Of a stretch of 64,000 nt of DNA, positions 9,603 to 19,601 are shown one piece after another. Each line of letters begins with the position of its first letter. The stretch's first letter is position 1. Under the pieces are notes generated by a model. That model was given only the letters and a program-made list of their open reading frames with translations, was not told the DNA's origin and searched no databases. The DNA is from Eurosta solidaginis (taxonomy: Eukaryota > Arthropoda > Insecta > Diptera > Tephritidae), in the NCBI RefSeq assembly GCF_040869045.1, contig NC_090323.1, positions 265,984,392-266,048,391 of the forward strand, read 5' to 3'. Both the position numbers and the translations under genes were made by a program.

Positions 9603-9880
9603 ATCTTTGTTAAAAATTAGGCGGTGAACCGTCTTCTAAAACGTAACATTTTTTCAAAACAACTGCAAAATTGCATGAGACAACTGCTAGTAAGCAGTTG
9701 TAAGATTTTGACGTCTTTGACAACTACACCAACACAAGGTTGTAAACGGCAATGCCACAAAAAGTTGTAAGACTAGACAACTCAACCGAAATTTTTTTTG
9801 ACAGGTTGAGTTGTAATCTGTAATACCAAATTGCGAAATTTCAACTCAACCAGAGTTGAGTTGTAAACGATAATAGGGGC

Positions 9881-10612
9881 AATAAGCTCTATAATGAAGC
9901 GGTGGGTGGCGTACTGCGGGGTAGTGCTGGCAAAAAAAAGAAACGAAACAAAGACAAAGGCACAATCATGGGTAACAATTCTGCCGACGCTAACATTGAA
10001 AAGAGTTCTGGCCCCGTTTTTGCTGCTAATGTCCAAAGCAATTTCAATGATGCTGTTAACTCTGCCGAAGTACCTTGCGCTACTAACACTGCTAATGCCG
10101 GCGCTAACATTTCTATGAACACTGCCTCTTCTCATGCTGTTAATAACCAAAATATTGTAAATGATAACAACACTGCGCGTACTTTAAATGGTAATGACGC
10201 TGTATCGAATGACGATAACATTGTTGATGTTGCTGGAAATTTGGGTGATACTAATTTAGATCCGGCTGGTCCTAGGTTGGTTACTGCCGTGCCGCCCCGA
10301 CGGGCAATTTTCGTATCAAGATTGCATTCATCTCTGACGGAGTCTGATGTCGTTAATTATATCTTAGCTTAGATTAATAGTACAGGTTCTATTAACATTA
10401 GTGCACATAAATTTGTTTTTAAGTATGTGAGGGATTTTTCTTCATTTAAAATATCAGTTCCAGATGTATATTTTGATATGGTTCTTGACAAATCTTTTTG
10501 GCCTATACATTCGGTGGTACATTTGTACACCACAAAGTCGAAGGTTGAGCCTCGCGCACGTATAGTTTCAAAAAACTTGATTACCAGCCCTGCAAATACG
10601 ATTCAAAAGTAA
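9881..10612 (+). pseudogene. CR1-like LINE ORF1, 3' part
   Basis: Continues ORF1 after the DNA transposon. There is a lysine/arginine patch (GKKKKRNKDKG), a long Asn/Ala-rich low-complexity linker, then a structured C-terminal region (RRAIFVSRLHSSLTESDVVNYI and, after an in-frame TAG near 10370, KFVFKYVRDFSSFKISVPD with WPIHSVVHLY). The F-x-SF-x-I/V-x-V...WP pattern is common to ORF1 C-termini of LINEs of this type. Apart from the TAG the frame is open. It ends at TAA 10610-10612, where the ORF2 frame begins with about 1 nt of overlap. Confidence 0.65.
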
Positions 10613-13415
10613 CTATTCACTATCAGAATGCTCGTGGTTTACGTTCTAAATTAAATGCATTTTACATTAACAGTTTTACTTTTACTGCGGAAGTGATTGC
10701 TTTCACAGAGACTTGGCTAAAACCTGATAATTTAAATTCAGAGTTATTTTCAAATGACTACGTTGTTTTTCGGTGTGATCGTCAATCGAGAGCAGGCGGT
10801 GTCCTGATAGCTGTATTGTCCAGTATTTCTACTGAATTGTTGAGCTTTGAGGACGCGCTTGACATTGAATTCATAGCTGTAAAGCTCTTTTTCCCGAATT
10901 TTTTCTTATATATTTCTTGTTCCTACATACCGCCTCGGTCAGATATGTACGTTTATGATTGCCATAAAGCAGTTATCCACAGCCTACATTCTCGTTTGCG
11001 TGATAACGATCGCCTAGTGGTTCTTGGGGACTTTAATTTACCATACGTTAGTTGGATTGGCAACGATGATTCAAACTTTTTGACTCCTGTTACTCAGCAT
11101 GATTTCATTGGTTCGCTTATGGAATTGCCGCTAGTTCAGATTAATAACGTGGTGAACTCTAAAAATAAGTTGTTAGATTTAGTTTTTGGTGATAGTTCAA
11201 TAGGTACTGGTCTCAGTCGAATCCCTGCCTTATCCCTGCCTGAAGATCCCTTGCACCCTACACTTGAGGTTACACTGGACAATTTACTGCCTACGATTAA
11301 TTTCATGGAAGTGTTATGTCGTTCTCGTTCGAGATGTTTTAAAAAGGCTAACTTTGATTTGCTTAATCAACTGTTAGCTTCCCACGATTGGTCTGACCTT
11401 TATGCTTGTACTGATGTTGAGGCTGCCACGTCTATTTTTATAGTTACCTAAGTGACTTTATTAATCGTTGCGTTCCGGTTCATTTTGTTAAGGCTAAGAG
11501 TAGTAAACCACCTTGGTTCTCGAGGCAACTTGCTAACCTGAACAATATTAAATCGAGGCTCTATAAGCGTTTTAAAAGATCTGGTTCTTCTGAAGATTTT
11601 TCTAAATATTTAGTTGCCCGTTCCAATTTCCAACGCCTGAATCAAAACTGCTACAAGTCGTATTTAACAAGATGCAAAATTGAGTTTTTTAACAATCCTA
11701 AAAAATTTTACGGGTTTGTTAATTCAAAGCGCAGATCTTCGGGATTTCCATCATCTTTGTCTTTGGGTGGCGAGAATGCTAGCCTTGACCACGATATTGC
11801 CGACTTATTCGCAGACTTTTTCAAATCGACCTATTCGTCAACCTGTACCCAAACCGGTAGTTATCCGTTCGAGATAGTTAGTTCTAACTGTATTCTCAAT
11901 CCAGTCATTGATAGTGCCACTGTACTTCAGAGTTTTTTAGCTCTGAAACCGATTTTTTTCTCCAGGGCCCGATGGTATTCCTGGCTGTATGCTTAAGTTC
12001 TGTGCTGTGAACTTAACAGAACCGATCGTAAAATTGTTCAATTTATCTTTGCAATCGGCGTCATTTCCATCAATTTGGAAACAGTCATTTATCATACCTC
12101 TGCACAAGAAGGGTAGTAGATCTAATATTGAGAATTATAGGGGAATTGCTAAGCTTTCAGCTATTCCTAAAACCTTTGAACAAATAATTACCTGTCAGCT
12201 TCAACATTCGTGTACTTCCATATAATCACCCTTTCAGCATGGGTTTGTGAGATGTAGGTCAACCACCACAAACCTACTTGAGTTTACCTCTTTAGTTCGG
12301 GATGGTTTTTTGGCTTGCAAGCAAACTGATGTGATTTATACGGATTTTAGTAAAGCTTTTGATTCAGTGAATCACGAACTTCTGATTCTGAAGCTTGATT
12401 TACTGGGCTTTCCGAAGAGTCTGACTTCATGGCTCTCAAGCTATCTTTCTAATAGAACCCAAAAGGTGCTTTATAAAAATATTATTTTAAAATCAATTCA
12501 TGTTACCTCTGGTGTACCTCAGGGCAGTCATTTAGGCCCATTGCTTTTTACTCTTTTTATAAATGATCTGCCACAGATTTTGAATCATTCACGAGCTCTA
12601 ATGTATGCCGATGATGTAAAAATTCGGAGTTAACTCGCTCAAATCTACTTCAGGTTGATTTGGACTCATTTCAACGCTGGTGTAGAATAAATGCATTAGT
12701 TCTAAACTGTTCCAAATGTAAGTTCATGACATTTCATCGCGTGAAGCCTGTCCTGTCGTCTTATGCACTTTATGGCACTCTTGTGGAGCGTATATCTTCG
12801 ATTAACGATTTAGGGGTTCTGTTTGACTCGAAACTGAGCTTCAGCCCACATATTTCAGCTATTACTAATAAAGCAATGGGTACCCTTGGTTTTGTGAAAC
12901 GCTGGGCTAAGGAGTTCAAGGATCCATATCTGACCAAAGTCCTCTACACTTCGCTGGTCCGCCCAATACTTGAGTATTGCTCGTGTGTTTGGTGTCCATT
13001 ATATATTACTCATATAAAGCGTATTGAGTCTGTGCAGAAACAAGTTTTAATTTTTGCTCTATGGGCCTTTAACTGGGACTCAAATCTTCATCTTCCGTCT
13101 TATAGAAGTAGACTTCTTCTCATTAATTTGCCAACTCTGGAAAATCGTAGAATATTACTCGGGGTAATGTTCCTGCATAAGCCAATTCTAGGTGAGGTTG
13201 ACTCCTCTGAGCTGCTAAGTCGATTAGGCTTTGCAGTTCCTGCTAGGACGTCCAGACACTACGTGCCCTTCCATTTACCCCTGTGTCGTAGAAATTTTGG
13301 CAAAAATGATCCTATACGTGTTTGGTGCTCGTACTATAACGACTTGTATAATTGCATTAGTATCGAATGTTCGTTTGTTGCCTTACGCAATGGTATACTT
13401 TTCAGTCTCAACTGA
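10612..13415 (+). pseudogene. CR1-like LINE ORF2 (endonuclease-RT), frameshifted
   Basis: The endonuclease starts with YQNARGLRSK, then AFTETWL and LVVLGDFNLP (about 11020-11050). A frameshift near 11445 is followed by the linker and the SNIENYRGIAKLS block; the RT core has TDFSKAFDSV (about 12340-12370), SGVPQGSHLGPLLF and MYADDVKI (about 12600-12625). A frameshift follows, then the thumb and C-terminal region (RPILEYCSCVWCP, VLYTSLV) to the TGA at 13413-13415. Other lesions are a T-run frameshift near 11955 and a TAA near 12223. No RNase H and no C-terminal knuckle are seen. It cannot make a functional protein but is still easily alignable, so it died fairly recently. Confidence 0.85.
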
Positions 13416-13674
13416 TATCTTAAAGTTTATTTGTTTCATTTTTAATGATAGTTTAATTTTAGTTCTTGTTCAATGTTAAAAGAAATTGTAAATTTTTAAT
13501 TTATTCCATTTTTAATTCTATACTTGTATATATTTTTACGCTATCTTTTTTTTATGTTACTTTCCTTTGTATTTTGTTAGTCGACCACTCTTGTTAGTTG
13601 ACTTTAAATAATTAAATAAATAAATTAAAAATATTATAAGAGCTTACAATTGCAGGCGTATGGTGAAGACATTG

Positions 13675-13823
13675 CGGCCGCCGTGGTGTGATGGTAGCAT
13701 GATCCGCCTACCACGCCGAAGATCCTGGATTCACGCTCCTGAAAAAGCAACATCAAAAACTTTAGAAACAAGTTTTTTTTCAATTAGAAGAAAATTTTCT
13801 AAGCGTGGTCGCCTCTCGGCAGT
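13675..13823 (+). mobile_element. tRNA-derived SINE, 3'-truncated, with target duplication
   Basis: Starts GGCCGCCGTGG and has an A-box-like TGGTGTGATGG and a B-box-like GGATTCACGCTCC, the internal pol III promoter layout of tRNA-derived SINEs. The copy stops after CTCTCGGCAGT, about halfway along the longer copies at 27848 and 54303. A 12-bp direct repeat GTGAAGACATTG flanks it (13663-13674 and 13824-13835), so it inserted in this short form. Confidence 0.85.
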
Positions 13824-13835
13824 GTGAAGACATTG

Positions 13836-14025
13836 ACGTCATTGGCGAGCTTTGTCTTTACCTGCCCTTAGTCGTATTGGTAGCTGGGATTTATTGCCAG
13901 TAGTACCCAAGGGCTTCCAACATTTCCTTCAGTTGTTGAATCTTCAATTCACTCAACCTTGGACATGGCAAAGTTGTATTCGCAATGTTCGGAGTTTATT
14001 CAACAATTCCTTTTCTGACACCCAT
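13836..14025 (-). pseudogene. Ty3/gypsy internal start: primer site and gag N-terminus
   Basis: Directly inside the LTR at 14026-14535 the minus strand reads TGGGTGTCAGAAAAGG, placed where a tRNA primer-binding site is expected. A start codon at 13966 is followed after a phase jump by LKIQQLKEMLEALG, which resembles the SAP-like start of gag in several gypsy-type elements. The frame then stops at TAA after YYWQ, and the sequence ends near 13836 at the SINE target site. Only the extreme 5' end of the element survives. The family assignment is inference from layout. Confidence 0.5.
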
Positions 14026-14535
14026 TGTAACGAACTTTGGGAAACTCCGCTTACTTTACACCTTCTACTAAAGTTTGCATAGCTAAATTGATGAATAAAT
14101 AACTCCAATATTCAATAACGCAAAATGCTTTATATTAGACTACTTTGAGAGTACTTCAGAGTTAAACTTCACTTCGCAACTAATAGCGTGCTTAAACAGA
14201 AACTGATTACTGACTACTCAGCTTTCGCTGCTTTTATACTCTCTGTTGCCTCTTTCACCAATTTCTCCTAAGGTCTAGCAACTTCGCGAACTTCAGACCT
14301 GATTACCAGCCATATATGTACATGTATATTTGTAGTTTATAGTCTCTCGCATAGCCATATGAGTGTGTGTAAGTGAGTACTACTTCGGCTGATGGTGAGT
14401 ATCTCTCTGCTACCTTGTATGTACTTGTGTAAATGATGATTAATGTGTTTATATAGCTTGCTTTACTGTTTTTGTGCCTTTATTTAATAACCTTAGGGAT
14501 GTGCGTATAAATTAGTGATGCTAATATTTGTCACA
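14026..14535 (-). repeat. Ty3/gypsy-type LTR (5' LTR, old)
   Basis: Homologous along its length to the reverse of the LTR at 59644-60126. Shared segments include the terminal TGTGAC...ATATTAGC, the TATAAAAG promoter box (in CTTTTATACT on the plus strand), the GCAAAATGC / AATAACTCCAATATTCAATA stretch, and the CCTTCTACTAA...GTAACGAA end. It begins and ends TG...CA on the minus strand. No matching 4-bp target duplication is seen (left CCAT, right ATAC), as expected if the other end of the element is lost. Confidence 0.8.
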
Positions 14536-14580
14536 ATACTATCTCCCATATATGAATAATAGTTTAGGATATTCACTTTT

Positions 14581-14914
14581 GTTGTGCAGTGTTTCGCCCA
14601 AACACTGGATACAATCGTTTAAAAGTTGTCACCAATAACCTCTTACGGGATTCCAAAAAACTTGCCGTTTCAACAGCGTTGGGTGCTTGAGATATTGGTT
14701 TCATATTGCAGTTGGAAGTTTGGGTACTCTCCGTTTAGTTCGGGAGATTCACATTTGTTGTGCAGTGCTTCGCCCAAACGCTAGATACAATCGGTTACAA
14801 GTTGTCACCAATAACCTCTTACGGGATTCCAAAGAAACTTGCCGTTTCAACAGCGTTGGGTGCTTGAGATATTGGTTTCATATTGCAGTTGGAAGTTTGG
14901 GTACTCTCCTTTCA
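14581..14914 (-). repeat. 176-bp tandem duplication of a LINE 3' end
   Basis: The segment beginning GTTGTGCAGTG occurs at 14581 and again at 14757. Both copies contain GTCACCAATAACCTCTTACG and AACTTGCCGTTTCAACAG, which match the terminal coding end of the LINE at about 364-412 (GTCATCAATATCCTCTAACG, AACTTGCCGTTTCAACAG). They are therefore diverged 3'-end fragments of the same LINE family, duplicated in tandem after insertion. Confidence 0.75.
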
Positions 14915-15520
14915 CTTGCTGTTATCATTAAGCCGCTTCTGACTGACTCTATCCAAAAAAATTACAATGCTGTGAAGATTGCATGTTTAAAGATGTCGCT
15001 AATCATCTGCTCCATAACCGCTTTCTTATTAAAGGAGGCATCTCCTACACAAATTTTTTACATATTCCTTTTAGAGAATGCTATGTGTGGATAGCTACCG
15101 TCCCATATCTTATGCGCTTATGGCATTATTTGATACCAAATTTTAGCAATATCGCTAACAAAGTGCAGGCAGCTCAAAAGTAAAGGTTTCACTTACCAGC
15201 AAGTTCTCAAAATAATTTCAGTTGCCCCTACAAGTATGCAATATTCAATATTTGTACGACGCCTAAACTGTAAGATCTAATCAACAAATATATTGTAATT
15301 GGAACCAAATTTTCAAAATTTGTACATCATTGCTACATAAACGAAAATCAATATATTTTTCTTTTCTTTCAGCCTCATGTCGGCCACATATCGTAGATTA
15401 AATAATAAAAATAAATAAATAAAATTATAAAAAAAAGTTTCTCTTAGAAAACATAATAATTGAAATTCAAATATTATAAGCTGATGTTAAGCTCATGAAT
15501 TCATAAATAATAAAAAGAAA
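14915..15520. other. No gene recognised
   Basis: Two overlapping short open frames near 14983-15183 have no recognisable motif. The rest is AT-rich and uninformative. Confidence 0.4.
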
Positions 15521-15524
15521 ATTT

Positions 15525-15914
15525 TTAAGTTAAACGGTTTTATTGAAAACAATAGTTACATGAAATAATAATAATAATAAAAGCTAGAAAATAATTAGGT
15601 AAGTCCTAGGTACTAGTCATCGCACTCCTCATCAATCTAGGGTGTTGATCAGACAATTAAATAAAAGCGTTCGACGCGTAAAATTTCTATTGGTAGTCAT
15701 ATATAAGACCAACAGAGCCCTAATCAGGTTATGTTACGCCTCACATTTGTAGAAACTTCACGTGCACAACGCTTTTATTTAATTGTGTGATCAACGCCCT
15801 AGATTGATGAGGAGTGCGATGACTAGTACCTAGGTCTTACCTAATTATTTTCTAGCTTTTATTATTATTATTATTTCATGTAAGTATTGTTTTCAATAAA
15901 AACGTTTAACTTAA
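15525..15914. mobile_element. Foldback element with ~147-bp arms
   Basis: The left arm 15525-15671 (AAGTTAAACGGTTTTATTG ... ATTAAATAAAAGCGTT) is the inverse of the right arm 15768-15914 (AACGCTTTTATTTAAT ... AACGTTTAACTT), with a loop of about 96 bp. Distinctive matches include GTCATCGCACTCCTCATCAA against TTGATGAGGAGTGCGATGAC. The arms differ at only a few sites. The outer ends carry the same GTTAAACGGTTTTAT motif as the MITE at 37826, so it may be one end of a composite that runs to 16395. Confidence 0.8.
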
Positions 15915-16149
15915 CATTTTTTTTTATTATTTTTTTTTCAAGTTTTTAGTCTTTATTTAATTGCCTCTTATTTCTCAATATATTTAATTCAGTTAGTGAC
16001 TCATTATTACAAGGACTCTTTCCTGACAATTTGTTACAATCTAAGTCCTCAATACATAATCCTTCCAAAGACTTTACTCAACACTGCGCCCCGTATGCTT
16101 GTCCCTCCTCCAACTCCAAAATATTTTGATGTCACTTCTACCGGACTGT

Positions 16150-16395
16150 ATATAATATTTGTTCCAAATATGAGCCAAATCGGACCACAAATACGATTTT
16201 TATAACATCTCGATCCCTGCACCACCTAGCGACGATTTTTTTCTGATTGTTGCATTGACATCGGGTTCTGTACTATATTCCAAGTTTCAAGCTTGTAGCT
16301 TATCGGGAGGTTACTTACATTTTAATTACAAAATTCGCTCACAACGGCCGTGCAGCCGTGCAGCCTGCAAGTCAACCTAAATAAAACCGTTTAAA
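16150..16395 (-). mobile_element. MITE fragment related to the 37.8-38.4 kb element
   Basis: Reverse-strand similarity to 37826-38080: AAACGGTTTTATTTAG at the end, then TTGCAGGC...GTGAGCGAATT, CCCGATAAGCTACAAGCTTG, CCGATGTCAATGCAA, and a single CGCTAGGTGGTGCAGGGAT unit. The copy at 37.8 kb has three tandem units where this one has one. It may share a composite element with the foldback at 15525-15914. Confidence 0.65.
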
Positions 16396-17370
16396 AAATG
16401 GTTAGAACAAGTGACCCAAATATTATTTTTTTTTCATCTTAAACCTGTCAAATCTCCTGTTCAAAAATTATCCCCTTTATAATTTTGTATCAAACTTCCA
16501 AAACCTTTTACAGCAGTGATGCCCTAAAGAGCTTCGGAAATTTATTCGGCGCTGATCGCAGGAACTGAGCTTCAGCAGAGCAAGCGGTGAATCAGTTTCC
16601 GCTTGTATTTTAAGCAGTGCTAATATACCGTGCGCGAATTCTATGCTCATATTTTTCACCATTTTCCTTGCACACACATAATATTTCGTGTGTGTTCGAG
16701 GCCCTTCCGGCTTTGTGCACCACTGTTCTACAGGCGAATATATTGTATATCAGTCATCAATTACATCCGCATATACTGTAAGAGAGCAGAAATGATTTTA
16801 TCCAAACATCACCACCGAATATGCACCGATAGATACACAACTATTGCGGCTGCGACGGCAAAAGCAATGGTACCGGCTCGTCAACTTGAATACTCCGTCA
16901 ATTAATTGAAAACGTGAGGCATAACTGGGATACATGCTTCCTTTCTGTTATTGTTATTATTGCTATTAAATATTTGCACATACTCTTCATGTGTAAGTGT
17001 GTGTGTGCCACGGTCACACACCTACAACAGGTCAATGTTTTTGCTCACTTTATTGCGCTGCGGGCAACTGAAATCGCTGTGAGTGCTAACCAGAATTTTT
17101 TTATATATTACGCTTGTTTGTTGCTTTTTGTCGTTGTTGTTGTTATTTTTCATTATAGCAAGGGAAAAGCGAATTTTATGAATTTACACATCAACGAAGT
17201 GGCAGATATTACTAAAAAATTTAATTAACAATTTTAATTATTGAATCTTTTGTGTTGTTTTCTTTAGACCAAAACCGTTTGGCATACTTTTAGGCGCATG
17301 GAATTACTAGAGCACGTGCTACCACATATTTTTATAGATATGTATGAATATGTGCTTTCTTGAAGTGCAT
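16396..17370. other. No gene recognised
   Basis: Several short open frames on both strands (for example 16630-16905 and 16914-17228) lack motifs, splice context or a homologous neighbour. They are probably chance. Confidence 0.4.
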
Positions 17371-17639
17371 ATACACTCAGGGATGATAAATGGAATTTTT
17401 AATTTTGTACAAAACGAGGAAAAAAAATGTACCAAATCATCCAAAAATGTACCAAATGTCTTCGGATGTGAATTAGAGCTATATTCGGGTTCTTTATCCA
17501 AAAACCGCTTTTAGTCAGGAAACTTTCTAACTCAAATTAAAGGTAGTATAACAGGGAAATATGATTTATGAAGAAATACTTTTCCAGTAAAAACAATAAA
17601 AGAAGTTTATCGATTGAAGCGTATAATTATAAAAAAAAA

Positions 17640-17850
17640 TTTCTTTATTGAGTACCAGTACCGTTTTTGGATGAATGTGGAATCGACAATATGCCTTGAA
17701 CTATTCTATAAATATTGGAAAACATTTGCGCATTTAATTTACTTTTAACTGGTCTTAATTCTTTCCAAAAGCTGCATATATTTACATTCTTGAATTTTTT
17801 AAGGCTCTCATGCCCTGCTAAAGCTCTGAATTCAGCAGGGGCCGAAACTT
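17640..17850 (-). pseudogene. hAT transposase C-terminal dimerisation domain, fragment
   Basis: The minus strand reads SFWKELRPVKSKLNAQMF, then NIYRIVQGILSIPHSS and an N-G-T tail. This matches the hAT dimerisation domain pattern FW...F..L......L.LP-HS..., where ER-x-FS normally follows; here that last motif is not preserved. The domain pairs transposase subunits. It continues the frame order of the fragments at 18336-18557 and 19137-19385, so all three come from one gene. Confidence 0.65.
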
Positions 17851-17933
17851 TTATTCCTTTTATAATATAACTCTTTGCAAAACCATTAATTTTGGACTTT
17901 TAATATATTTGGTTCAAGATAAAAATTATTTTC

Positions 17934-18244
17934 GGATTTTTATTACCTGAGTCCGATAGAACCAGTTAAACTCGGACTTTTAAAAATAAAAGTCCGGAAA
18001 TAAAAGTTAAATCGGAACTTTTATTTCTTAAGGCCAAAATAAAAGTACGGCTTGATAACAAAGAAACGGCTTATACGGAATACAATTTTTTTTTAAAATT
18101 CGGATAAGCCGTTTCTTTGTTATCAAGCCGGACTTTTATTTTGGCCTTAAAAAATAAAAGTCTCGATCTAAATTTTATTTCCGGACTTTTATTTTTAAAA
18201 GTTCGAGTTTAACTAGTTCTATCAGACTCAAAAAATAAAAATAC
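17934..18244. mobile_element. Near-perfect palindromic (hairpin) element inside the hAT
   Basis: Arms of about 147 bp (17934-18081 and 18098-18244) are inverse copies around a short T-rich loop. Clear matches are GATAACAAAGAAACGGCTTA against TAAGCCGTTTCTTTGTTATC, and GGCCAAAATAAAAGT against ACTTTTATTTTGGCC. The arms themselves reiterate CGGACTTTTATTTTT-like phrases. It separates hAT transposase pieces, so it inserted into the hAT. Confidence 0.85.
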
Positions 18245-18329
18245 AGATTTTACTTTTATATGTGTACTTTTATGTAAAAAGTTCGAAAAATAAAAAATGA
18301 TTCGACATGATATTGCTATAAGGATACCT

Positions 18330-18560
18330 GGGAACTCAAACATTTTCACCTAGGGTCATTTTTTGATGAGGACTTTTCGACTTCGAAAAAAAAATAATTT
18401 TTTTCTGTCCCTGAAGTTCAGAATTAACTTTCCCTATTTTATCAAATGCAGATGTTGGAAACAAGTCCATAACTAAAGGCACAATTCTATTTGTTTTACC
18501 GCTTAAAATACTTTCTGGTGAAAGCTTTGCAGCCCACAACCAAGTTCTATCATTCAAATT
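18330..18560 (-). pseudogene. hAT transposase central fragment
   Basis: An open minus-strand frame of 73 residues (WAAKLSPESILSGKTNRIVPLVMDLFPTSAF) lies between the two clearer hAT pieces and in the expected order. By itself it has no diagnostic motif, so the assignment rests on position. Confidence 0.4.
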
Positions 18561-19136
18561 TACTTTCTTTAATAAAGTACTACAATAAAATATATAAAAT
18601 TGTTAAGCACAGCTCTTAAATATGTGTACGTCATCTTTATCGGTTCGGTTGTTTGATAGAATAATATCTACATTAACACCGCAAAAAACTTCATCTGGGG
18701 TTAAGTGATTTTCGTCTGAATAGGACTGGATTCTAAATAAGATTTTTTAATAAAATTTTTAATTTGGCAATAAGGAAATGTATGCGAATATCTTCAGACT
18801 GCATTACTTTATTCACATTATTTATTTCATTTAAAATTTAAGAAAGAAATATAAAATATATTTTATTAATAGGACTTTGAAAATTTTTAGATATAAGATT
18901 AATATTTTGATTACTGCTTTTATTTTCAAATACGTAAAGAAAGCCACCTTGTGTAGTCGTACTTTAGTATAACACTCATTTCTGTACCGAAATGTTTCCG
19001 AAAACTCTGAAATTCTGCCCTCCTAAGGGATTGGTATAAAAATGATAGTTTACGTCTTTTAAACATTTATTATTTTGTTGGGAAATACATCATAATCGGC
19101 CATTGAAGTTAAATTAAAATGTGACAAACACATCCA

Positions 19137-19385
19137 TTAACATGCAGATTTGGAACAACTTGCTTGCACTCCGATTTTTACTCCCATCATAACCGAGGAA
19201 TTGTCGGCAGTGAAACCAATAATTTTTTCAAGTGGTATTGAATGGTCTTTCAAAGATTTAATAATGGCATTAAAAATACCCCCCGTGCTACTATCGGTCA
19301 AAGGTATCAAATCTAAAAATCTGCCAATGCCCTTTTTATCAAAAATTTGAATCGACAATGCCATAAGCATATTTAAATGATCCAT
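19137..19385 (-). pseudogene. hAT transposase catalytic-region fragment
   Basis: The 82-residue open frame contains RFLDLIPLTDSSTGGIFNAI, LKDHSIPLEKIIGFTADNSS and VMMG. This corresponds to the block around the second acidic residue of the RNase H-like core in many hAT transposases (DNASVMMG-type motif; here DNSSVMMG). The N-terminal BED zinc finger is absent, and the sequence runs out into the element end at 19600. It is a dead remnant. Confidence 0.7.
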
Positions 19386-19601
19386 AGTTGCAAATTGTGC
19401 TCGGCAACAAAATAACTTAACTATATATTTTCTTCGAAAAATTTAAAATTGTTTTGTACATTCAGGGCTGCTTTGCAAATGACTTGAAGTGTAGTGCTGT
19501 ATTTTACAAAAATGTACCAAATCTGTCAATGTAGTACCGACGTACTTGCGGGAAGCGAATTGTACCAAAAAAGTACAAATGTACCATAATTATCATCACT
19601 G

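Larger units (their letters stand above)
8046..9880 (+). mobile_element. PIF/Harbinger-like DNA transposon remnant with long inverted ends
   Basis: The ends GCCCCTATTACCGTTTACAA (from 8046) and GCCCCTATTATCGTTTACAA (reverse strand, from 9880) differ at one of the first 27 bases, and imperfect inverted similarity extends over about 130 bp inward. Subterminal copies of CAACTCAAC in both orientations could be transposase-binding sites. The left half keeps a HARBI1-like transposase piece; the right half is a foldback. It sits inside LINE ORF1, so it is younger than that LINE. No clean 3-bp target duplication is visible (left ...CATAT, right AATAA...). Confidence 0.8.
7305..13645 (+). mobile_element. 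CR1-like non-LTR retrotransposon, degenerate, split by a DNA transposon
   Basis: A plus-strand LINE with PHD-finger ORF1 (from 7668), EN-RT ORF2 (from about 10612 to 13415) and an AT-rich 3' UTR ending in TAAA/TAAATAAA repeats (about 13605-13630), a microsatellite-like tail typical of CR1-type elements. ORF1 is interrupted by the 8046-9880 element. At least four frameshifts (about 7790, 11445, 11955, 12625) and two internal stops (about 10370, 12223) make it dead. The 5' end is uncertain; 7305-7667 is probably its 5' UTR. Confidence 0.8.
17379..19601 (-). mobile_element. hAT-family DNA transposon remnant
   Basis: The inverted ends AGGGATGATAAATGG (17379 on) and AGTGATGATAATTATGG (reverse from 19600) are preceded by C and look like hAT termini. 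GTACCAAAT-type repeats lie just inside both ends. Transposase pieces run C-terminal to N-terminal from left to right on the minus strand. A palindrome is inserted in the middle. The flanking octamers (ATACACTC and GTACACAT) match at only 5 of 8 positions, so an old 8-bp target duplication is possible but unproven. Confidence 0.75.
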
